Source of the DNA: Thermoanaerobaculia bacterium
Lineage (GTDB): Bacteria > Acidobacteriota > Thermoanaerobaculia > Multivoradales > UBA5704
Assembly (NCBI GenBank): GCA_030150965.1
Contig: JASLEW010000747.1
Coordinates: 1-6,401 of the forward strand
Length of the DNA stretch: 6,401 nucleotides
Direction of reading: 5' to 3'
The notes under the pieces were generated by a model. The model did no database searches and was not told the DNA's origin. It saw nothing but the letters and a program-made list of their open reading frames with translations. Positions 1-5,076 of the stretch are shown here, piece by piece (position 1 is the first letter of the stretch; every line of letters starts with the position of its first letter). The translations under genes were made by a program, and so were the position numbers.

Positions 1-1
1 C

Positions 2-1519
2 TCAGCGAGCGCCCGCCCGCGCCGCCGCGCCGGCTCCCGGCCTCCTGGCTCCCGGCGCCGCCTGCGCCGCCCGCGGCGGCAGCGTCACCGGCAGGATGAG
101 CGGCGGGCGCGGCGCCTGGCTGAAGTCGAAATCGGTGCGCAGGTCGCCCAGGATGCGCACCGCCTCGCGCACCGTCGGCCGCGGATCGGGCCGGCCGTCG
201 GTCGCCGGGTCGAGGCGCTGGCCGCCCAGGAAGTCGTCCTCGATGAACTTGACGTAGGCGTCGAAGCTCAGCACCTGGTGATCGACGAAGCCGGCCCGCG
301 CGTAGGGGCTGATGACCATGGCCGGCACCCGCAGGCCGTAGCCGTTGCGGTCCACGACCGGCGGCACCACGTGGTCGTAGAAGCCCCCCCAATCGTCCCA
401 GGCGAGGAAGATGGCGGTGCTGTCCCAGTCCGGTCCCTGCATCACGGCGTCGACGAGCGAGGTCACGTAGGCCTGGCCGGCGCTCACCAGCCCCGGCGGG
501 TGCTCGCTCACGCTCTGGCTGGGGCAGATCCACGCCACCGCGGGCAGCGTCCCGGCCTGGGCGGCGCGGAAGAACTGGCTGAGATCCTGGATGTTGCCCA
601 GCTCGCCGTCCTCCTGCACGGTGGTGAAGTAGGGCAGCGGGTTCCAGATGCCGGGCGTCAGGGCGCCCTGCGGCTGGACCGGCGTCGCCATCCGCTCGTC
701 GTCCTCGGTGTCGGGCTCGGTCCCCTTGGCGACGTAGTAGGCCCAGGTTACCCCCTGGGCATGGAGCAGGTAGGTGAGGTCGGTCCAGGCGTAGAACGGC
801 GGCTTGGTGGTGCCGTGGTAGCCGACCGGGTAGCCCGGCGTCTCCAGCTGGTTGACGCAGCTCTTCGGATTGGCGCTGGTGCAGCGCGCCGACCACTCGG
901 AGACCATGAACAGGTGCTCCGGCAGGCTCCACGAGGCGTTGGGCTCGAACATGTGGTCCTGGAGCACGAACTGGCGGGCATAGGCCCAGTAGTTCGGGAT
1001 CTCGCGCTGGTCGTGATAGCCCATCACGTCGGTCGAGGAGCCGCCGCAGGCCGGGTCGTCGGGATCGGTGCACCCCTTGCGCGCCTCCTCCGCCTGGGCG
1101 ATGAAGCCGTCCATCCTGCCGCCGTTCACGTCGGCCGCCGCCGACGCGGCGCCGTGCGGGCCGCCGTGATTGAGATCGGAGCGGTCGTGGAACGGCTCCA
1201 CGCACCTGCCGCTCGCCGGGTCGTGCACGCAGACCGCCGGCTGGCCGCCGCGCCGCGGGATGCCGTCGGCGCCGGGAAAGGTGCCGAAGTACGAATCGAA
1301 GGAGCGGTTCTCCTGCATGATGATGACGACGTGCCGGATCTTGTGGATGCCCCGCAGGGCCGCCGCCGCCAGGGTGGGCTCCCGGCCGCCGCCGGCCTGC
1401 CGGCGCGTCTCGGCCGCCACCAGGGACGCGGCGGCCAGGACGGTCAGCGCCAGCGCCAGGCGCGGGTCGAACCGGCGGCGCCGGCGGGCTCCTTCTCCGG
1501 CTGACCTGTCTCCCTGCAT
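2..1519 (-). CDS. Secreted phosphoesterase (PF04185; acid phosphatase / phospholipase C superfamily)
   Basis: Predicted to hydrolyse phosphomonoesters or phosphodiesters outside the cytoplasm; the substrate cannot be told from sequence. Numbered from the ATG at 1519 (505 aa), the protein has a basic N-terminus (five Arg, residues 12-16) and a hydrophobic segment at about 21-36, which reads as a signal peptide and is possibly Tat-like. The family hallmark HVVIIMQENRSFDSYFG follows, with the Glu-Asn metal/active-site pair at 70-71. Next come a WSLPEHLF segment near 197-204 with a candidate nucleophile Ser198, SEHPP with His340, and WDDWGGFYDHV with Asp375/Asp376 and His383. This is the usual order for the family. 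Cysteines fall in close pairs (97/106, 150/158, 213/221), fitting an oxidising compartment. The C-terminus is a Pro/Ala/Arg-rich tail, and the extra C-terminal domains of haemolytic PLCs are absent. The start is inferred: GGAGA lies 9 nt upstream of 1519. An ATG at 1528 and a GTG at 1591 are alternatives. It is transcribed divergently from glnA. Confidence 0.9.
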   Translation of the reverse strand: MQGDRSAGEGARRRRRFDPRLALALTVLAAASLVAAETRRQAGGGREPTLAAAALRGIHKIRHVVIIMQENRSFDSYFGTFPGADGIPRRGGQPAVCVHDPASGRCVEPFHDRSDLNHGGPHGAASAAADVNGGRMDGFIAQAEEARKGCTDPDDPACGGSSTDVMGYHDQREIPNYWAYARQFVLQDHMFEPNASWSLPEHLFMVSEWSARCTSANPKSCVNQLETPGYPVGYHGTTKPPFYAWTDLTYLLHAQGVTWAYYVAKGTEPDTEDDERMATPVQPQGALTPGIWNPLPYFTTVQEDGELGNIQDLSQFFRAAQAGTLPAVAWICPSQSVSEHPPGLVSAGQAYVTSLVDAVMQGPDWDSTAIFLAWDDWGGFYDHVVPPVVDRNGYGLRVPAMVISPYARAGFVDHQVLSFDAYVKFIEDDFLGGQRLDPATDGRPDPRPTVREAVRILGDLRTDFDFSQAPRPPLILPVTLPPRAAQAAPGARRPGAGAAARAGAR

Positions 1520-1528
1520 ACCCTTCAT

Positions 1529-1533
1529 TCTCC
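1529..1533 (-). promoter_or_regulatory. Ribosome binding site deciding the phosphoesterase start
   Basis: On the minus strand this reads GGAGA, 9 nt before the ATG at 1519. It directly abuts the alternative ATG at 1528, which is too close to serve that start. This favours 1519 as the initiation codon. Confidence 0.45.
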
Positions 1534-1599
1534 GGCGCTTCGGGCTCCAGGTCCAGTCTCGGGAACGCCGTGGCGCGATTGCGCAATGCACTCTGAATT

Positions 1600-1613
1600 G
1601 TGCAGATCGTGCA
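1600..1613. repeat. Paired GTGCA motifs upstream of the glnA promoter
   Basis: GTGCA occurs at 1600-1604 and again at 1609-1613, separated by GATC. It occurs inverted as TGCAC at 1587-1591, and a perfect 10-bp palindrome ATTGCGCAAT sits at 1578-1587. The cluster lies about 65-100 bp upstream of the predicted glnA start point, where an activator or a divergent regulator could bind. It does not match the GlnR/TnrA consensus (TGTNAN7TNACA) or a sigma54 promoter. A role as an operator is inference only. Confidence 0.3.
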
Positions 1614-1644
1614 AGATTTTCAGATCAATCCATCAAAATTGGCC

Positions 1645-1673
1645 TTGTCAACGGCCCAATCAGGCCCTATAGT
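1645..1673 (+). promoter_or_regulatory. Sigma70-type promoter for glnA
   Basis: A -35 box TTGTCA (1645-1650) and a -10 box TATAGT (1668-1673) each match the consensus at 5 of 6 positions and are separated by exactly 17 bp. The predicted transcription start is near 1680, giving a leader of about 25 nt before the ATG at 1705, too short for a riboswitch. The surrounding 1590-1650 is clearly more AT-rich than the coding regions. No sigma54 GG-N10-GC element was seen, so transcription by the housekeeping sigma factor is the simplest reading. Confidence 0.7.
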
Positions 1674-1693
1674 CTGCTCATCGCGTCAAGAAA

Positions 1694-1698
1694 GGGAG
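1694..1698 (+). promoter_or_regulatory. Ribosome binding site of glnA
   Basis: GGGAG lies 6 nt before the ATG at 1705. It fixes the start there rather than at the in-frame ATG at 1600, which would precede the predicted promoter and add 35 residues unlike any glutamine synthetase N-terminus. Confidence 0.8.
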
Positions 1699-1704
1699 AC
1701 ACCA

Positions 1705-3033
1705 ATGAAGAAAGAGGAGATCCTCAAGACCGCCGATGAAGAGGGTGTGCGCTTCATGCGGCTGCAGTTCACCGACATCCTGGGCGTCATCAAGAACGTC
1801 GAGATCCCGCGCAGCCAGTTCGAGAAGGCGCTGGACGGGCAGATCCTCTTCGACGGCTCGTCGATCGAGGGCTTCACCCGCATCGAGGAGTCCGACATGC
1901 TCCTGGTGCCGGACCTCGCCACCTTCCGCGTCAACCCGTGGGCCAACCCCGACGAGTCGAAGGTGGCGCGGATGATCTGCGACATCTACATGCCGGACGG
2001 GTCGCCCTTCGCCGGCTGCCCGCGCATGACCCTCAAGCGCCAGGTGGAGCGCGCCAAGAAGCACGGCTACACCATGGTGGCCGGTCCCGAGGCGGAGTTC
2101 TTCCTGTTCACCAAGGACGAGAAGGGGGACGTGCGCATCGAGACCCACGACGTCGGCGGCTACTTCGACCTGACGCCGGTGGACCGCGGCGAGGAGTGCC
2201 GCCGCGACATCGTGATCGTGCTCGAGGCCATGGGCTTCGAGGTGGAGGCGGCGCACCACGAGGTGGCGCCCGGCCAGCACGAGATCGACTTCAAGTACGC
2301 CGACGCGCTGGCCACCGCCGACAACGTCACCACCTTCCGCTTCGTGGTCAAGAAGGTGGCCCAGGACCACGGCCTTCACGCCACCTTCATGCCCAAGCCG
2401 ATCTTCGGCGTCAACGGCTCCGGCATGCACGTGCACCAGAGCCTGCTCACCCAGGCGGGGGAGAACGCCTTCCACGATCCCAAGGCGGAGTGGCAGCTCT
2501 CCAAGGTGGCGCTCAGCTACATCGGCGGCATCCTCGATCACGCCCTGGCGTTCGCCGCGGTCACCAACCCGCTGGTCAACTCCTACAAGCGCCTGGTGCC
2601 CGGCTACGAGGCGCCGATCAACGTCGCCTGGTCGGAGAAGAACCGCAGCCCCCTGGTGCGCGTGCCGGCCAAGCGCGGCATGTCCACGCGCTGCGAGGTG
2701 CGCATGCCCGACCCGTCCTGCAACCCCTACCTGGCGCTGGCGGTGATGCTCGCCGCCGGCATCGACGGCCTGGAGCGCAACCTCGACCCCGGTCCGCCGG
2801 TCAACAAGAACATCTTCACCATGAGCCACCGCGAGAAGCGCCGCCTGCGCATCGCCCAGCTCCCGGCCAACCTCAAGGAGGCGCTCGACGAGTTGGAGAA
2901 GGACGCCGTGGTGCGCGACGCCCTGGGCGGCCACATCCTGGAGCACTACCTGCGCGCCAAGCGCCAGGAGTGGGCCGACTACATCTCCCACGTCCACCCC
3001 TGGGAGCAGGAGCGCTACCTGAGCGAGTACTGA
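1705..3033 (+). CDS. glnA: Glutamine synthetase type I, GSI-alpha subclass
   Basis: Makes glutamine from glutamate, ammonia and ATP in the cytoplasm as the entry step of nitrogen assimilation; the family forms dodecamers. The 442 aa are complete. Visible motifs are FDGSSIEGF (49-57), the metal-binding PEAEF (Glu129/Glu131), HHEVAPGQHE (Glu186/Glu193), the ATP signature KPIFGVNGSGMHVHQS (231-246, His242), the flap Glu302 in PGYEAP, NRSPLVRVP (313-321) and Glu331. The length, the lack of the roughly 25-residue insertion before GGYF (151-154), and the absence of the adenylylated-Tyr loop (NLYDLPPEE type) place it in GSI-alpha, like Bacillus subtilis GlnA, rather than the adenylylated GSI-beta of E. 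coli. Arg59 in GFTRIEESD matches the B. subtilis Arg62 involved in glutamine feedback inhibition, so direct feedback control is likely (inference). No glnB/PII gene lies next to it. It has its own promoter, a good RBS and a downstream hairpin, so it is probably monocistronic. Confidence 0.97.
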   Translation: MKKEEILKTADEEGVRFMRLQFTDILGVIKNVEIPRSQFEKALDGQILFDGSSIEGFTRIEESDMLLVPDLATFRVNPWANPDESKVARMICDIYMPDGSPFAGCPRMTLKRQVERAKKHGYTMVAGPEAEFFLFTKDEKGDVRIETHDVGGYFDLTPVDRGEECRRDIVIVLEAMGFEVEAAHHEVAPGQHEIDFKYADALATADNVTTFRFVVKKVAQDHGLHATFMPKPIFGVNGSGMHVHQSLLTQAGENAFHDPKAEWQLSKVALSYIGGILDHALAFAAVTNPLVNSYKRLVPGYEAPINVAWSEKNRSPLVRVPAKRGMSTRCEVRMPDPSCNPYLALAVMLAAGIDGLERNLDPGPPVNKNIFTMSHREKRRLRIAQLPANLKEALDELEKDAVVRDALGGHILEHYLRAKRQEWADYISHVHPWEQERYLSEY

Positions 3034-3073
3034 GCACCACCAGAACCTGCCAGCTTCACCGTCAGGCTGGAAA

Positions 3074-3108
3074 GCGGCCGGCGAGCACGGGTTGGTGCCG
3101 CCGGCCGC
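3074..3108. terminator. GC-rich hairpin between convergent glnA and FN3 genes
   Basis: A perfect 9-bp stem pairs GCGGCCGGC (3074-3082) with GCCGGCCGC (3100-3108). Inside it GCAC (3085-3088) can pair with GTGC (3095-3098) around a 6-nt loop. It lies 40 bp after the glnA stop and 12 bp after the stop of the convergent FN3 gene, so it could end transcription from both sides. No T-tract follows on either strand, so it is not a canonical intrinsic terminator. It may instead act as a pause/Rho-assisted site or protect 3' ends. Confidence 0.5.
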
Positions 3109-3120
3109 GGGCCAGGGCTC

Positions 3121-4071
3121 TCAGGGCCTCGCGCTGCCCGGGTAGGAATAGGCCGAGCAGCCCGAGGAGTTACAGGCACGGACCTGGTACGTGTACAGGG
3201 TACCGAAGCTGACCGCGCGATCGAGATAGCTCGAGGTGTTGCTGGGAAGCACGACCAGCTCGGAGAAGCCGCCCGAACCCGCTGCCCGCTCGACCTGGAA
3301 CGACGTCTCGTTGCTGCTGTTGTCGAACCAGCTGAGCTGCACCTTCGCACCAGAATTGTCATCGGCGGCCGCGACGGTGAGCGGGCCGGGAGCCACGGGC
3401 GCGCCTGACGCGGCCAGGGTGGTGGCGCTCGCCTGGTTGCTCGGTGCCGATTCGAAGCTGCCGAGCGCGGCTGTGACCTGGTAGGTGTAGGTGGTGTCCG
3501 CGGCAAGGTTGAGGTCATCGAACGCGGTGGTGAACGTGCCCGTACTGCCCACCCGGGCGAAGGCTCCTCCGCCCGAGGAGCGGTAGACGTCGTAGCCCGA
3601 CACGGCACCGCCGCCACCCCCCCAGCTCAAGAAAATGTGAGCGCTGCCGAGCGTCGTGGCGGTGAGACCGGTCGGGACGCTGGGGCCCCCGAAGCTGATG
3701 CTGCAGAGTGCGGTCTCATCGGAATCTCCAGTCCAGGTGATGACGATGATCGGCGGGTCCAGAGGCGTGCTCAGGCGGGACGTGCGAGCAGCGCATGCGG
3801 GCCCAAACTCGGTGCCGGTATATTGCAGGGCCGCTACGCACTCGTCCCCGAGAACGGGGCTGGAACGGCCCGCGGTGAGCACCGAGTCGGGGCCGACGGC
3901 CCCGAGGATGATCTGTGCACCTGGAAAGACGCAGCTCAGGTTGAGAATGGTTTCGGGCACGGTGGCTGACGACAGGTTCTCGACGGCGATGACGCCGTCC
4001 GCTCCTGCCCTGCCGTTGGAGCCCACCAGGAGCAACAGACCAGCGACGGTGATGATCGAGGCCTTGCTCAT
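3121..4071 (-). CDS. Exported protein with two fibronectin type III domains
   Basis: 316 aa from the ATG at 4071. Residues 2-24 form a classical signal peptide: a short basic start, a hydrophobic core ITVAGLLLLVG, and a small-residue cleavage region AGA-D near 24. Residues 25-130 are a beta-rich-looking region I do not recognise, with four cysteines (47, 78, 93, 123) that could form two disulfides. Residues 131-220 and about 225-314 are fibronectin III domains, each with the SW-containing B strand, a YDVYR or FQVER strand, and the late TYTYQV / LYTYQV strand. The second carries a further Cys pair (300, 305). FN3 modules are non-catalytic binding or spacer units in surface and secreted proteins. 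No enzyme domain, sorting motif or second membrane segment is visible, so it is probably released or periplasmic. It converges on glnA and stands alone. The partner is unknown. Confidence 0.85.
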   Translation of the reverse strand: MSKASIITVAGLLLLVGSNGRAGADGVIAVENLSSATVPETILNLSCVFPGAQIILGAVGPDSVLTAGRSSPVLGDECVAALQYTGTEFGPACAARTSRLSTPLDPPIIVITWTGDSDETALCSISFGGPSVPTGLTATTLGSAHIFLSWGGGGGAVSGYDVYRSSGGGAFARVGSTGTFTTAFDDLNLAADTTYTYQVTAALGSFESAPSNQASATTLAASGAPVAPGPLTVAAADDNSGAKVQLSWFDNSSNETSFQVERAAGSGGFSELVVLPSNTSSYLDRAVSFGTLYTYQVRACNSSGCSAYSYPGSARP

Positions 4072-4078
4072 ACGGGCA

Positions 4079-4084
4079 TCTCCT
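4079..4084 (-). promoter_or_regulatory. Ribosome binding site deciding the FN3 protein start
   Basis: On the minus strand AGGAGA, part of a longer GAGAGGAGA, sits 7 nt before the ATG at 4071. An in-frame GTG at 4104 has no such site and would put a charged extension before the signal peptide, so 4071 is preferred. Confidence 0.75.
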
Positions 4085-4170
4085 CTCCGTGTTTTCGGAT
4101 TCACCGGCCAACATGGCGCGGCACGGGCTGACGCGAAGGTTGGCCTCCGGCGTCTCGTGGCTTCGACCCT

Positions 4171-4187
4171 AGAACTAACGGAGTTCT
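4171..4187. repeat. Short AT-rich inverted repeat upstream of the FN3 gene
   Basis: AGAACT (4171-4176) and AGTTCT (4182-4187) form a perfect 6-bp inverted repeat around AACGG. It lies about 100 bp upstream of the FN3 start codon in one of the few AT-rich spots of this gap. That is compatible with an operator or part of a promoter for the FN3 gene, but the function is unproven. Confidence 0.35.
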
Positions 4188-4259
4188 TTCAGATTGGCTG
4201 AGGCGCTGACGGTCCAGCTCCTCCCACGGTTCGAGTCCGCCACCCTGAGGAGATGAGGT

Positions 4260-4299
4260 CGCACCGCGAACGGGCTCTATCCGCCGCGTCCGCGGTGCG
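4260..4299. repeat. 9-bp inverted repeat downstream of the ligase/methyltransferase operon
   Basis: CGCACCGCG (4260-4268) pairs perfectly with CGCGGTGCG (4291-4299) across a 22-nt loop. It is about 90 bp past the methyltransferase stop codon on the minus strand, so it may mark the 3' end of that transcript. There is no T-tract, and the loop is long for an intrinsic terminator. Confidence 0.35.
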
Positions 4300-4386
4300 G
4301 TCGACGGTCCCGGGGAGCGCGCTGGGCGCGGGCTGGTGCGAGAAGCGGGCAGTTACCTTCGATCTTGGCCCGGAGGCGGGATCATC

Positions 4387-5076
4387 TCAGCTCCGGCGTG
4401 CCAGAAGCACGACCTGACGTGCCCAGGGACTTCGCGTTCCTGGAGCGACGGTGCGCTCCAGGCGCCGGGCGGTGCCGGCTGGTGGGAAGACCGCCGCCTC
4501 GCCGGCGAGGAAGACTCCGTAAAGGACCTGGCGCTCGGGGACCAAGCCCGCCTGCAACAGGCGGGCGGCCAGCTCGGCGGGATCGTAGGCCGCGTAGCTG
4601 CCCTCGCACCGGCGGCGGCGCCAGCCCAGGGCGCGGGTGGCGGCGAGGAGCAGGCTGTGGCGGTTCATGGCGGTGAGGCAGAGGGTGCCGCCGGGCGCCA
4701 GCACCCGCGCCGCCTCCGCCAGCAGCGGCCCGGCGTCGGGCAGGCAGCCCAGCAGCGACACGGCGACGACGCCGGCGCAGGAGCCGCCGGCCAGCGGCAG
4801 CGCGCCCGCGTCGCCGGCGGCCACCGCCAGGCGCCAGCGGCGGCGCGCATAGGCGGCCATGCGCGGATCGCGATCGATGCCCACCACCCGCGCGCCGCGC
4901 GCCGCCAGGGCGGCGGCGAGATGCCCCGTGCCGCAGCCGAGATCGGCCCAGGGGTCGCCGGGACGGATGAGGCCGCCGCAGAGCTCCAGGCAGACCTCGA
5001 CGCCGCGCCGGAAGACGAGGTCGCGCGCCCGCTCCTCGTCATGCACCCGCGCCCAGTCCGCGGGATCAAAGCGCAT
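4387..5076 (-). CDS. Class I SAM-dependent methyltransferase
   Basis: 229 aa from the ATG at 5076. A Rossmann-type methyltransferase core is clear. Motif I WADLGCGTG is at 43-51. The second strand VVGIDRD ends at 70, with Asp68 placed to hold the SAM ribose. The region at 88-107 (GDAGALPLAGGSCAGVVAVS) matches the motif II/III pattern, and ARVLAPGGTLCLT (123-135) is the usual post-core strand and turn. The N-terminal 40 residues are mostly charged and helical. The C-terminal third, with YAAYDPAELAARLLQAGL (161-178) and the closing strand RQVVLLARR, resembles small-molecule (UbiE/COQ5-like, Methyltransf_11) enzymes. It probably methylates a metabolite, but the acceptor atom and substrate cannot be told. 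The start is chosen because GGGAGG lies 3 nt upstream and the first codons overlap the end of the preceding ligase gene by 11 bp. A GTG at 5118 lacks an RBS. Confidence 0.88.
   Translation of the reverse strand: MRFDPADWARVHDEERARDLVFRRGVEVCLELCGGLIRPGDPWADLGCGTGHLAAALAARGARVVGIDRDPRMAAYARRRWRLAVAAGDAGALPLAGGSCAGVVAVSLLGCLPDAGPLLAEAARVLAPGGTLCLTAMNRHSLLLAATRALGWRRRRCEGSYAAYDPAELAARLLQAGLVPERQVLYGVFLAGEAAVFPPAGTARRLERTVAPGTRSPWARQVVLLARRS

Larger units (their letters stand above)
4072..4386. other. Intergenic region without a recognisable gene
   Basis: These 315 bp separate the start of the FN3 gene from the end of the methyltransferase gene; both are on the minus strand. The region should hold the FN3 promoter and the 3' end of the upstream operon. 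I see no convincing -35/-10 pair and no small gene with an RBS. It contains the two inverted repeats listed separately and an isolated tRNA T-loop-like string at 4228-4238 with no supporting tRNA arms. Confidence 0.6.

Noticed and set aside
278..1504. Long plus-strand open frame across the phosphoesterase gene
   Set aside because: It has no recognisable domain and a His/Arg/Val-rich composition. The opposite strand has clear PF04185 motifs.
1585..1614. Possible minus-strand promoter TTGCAC-N18-TGCATT for the phosphoesterase
   Set aside because: The -10 box matches consensus at only three of six positions, and alternatives such as CACAAT lack a -35 box.
1678..2997. Long open frame antisense to glnA (439 codons)
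   Set aside because: Its composition, rich in His, Val, Leu and Gly, is the expected antisense shadow of a high-GC gene. The plus strand carries an unmistakable glutamine synthetase.
1705..3033. Riboswitch or glnA RNA leader
   Set aside because: The predicted leader is only about 25 nt, and no conserved glnA RNA motif is visible upstream.
4228..4238. GGTTCGAGTCC, a match to the tRNA T-loop consensus
   Set aside because: The flanking bases do not complete the T stem beyond three pairs, and no matching acceptor, anticodon or D arm is found upstream. It is probably chance or at most a remnant.
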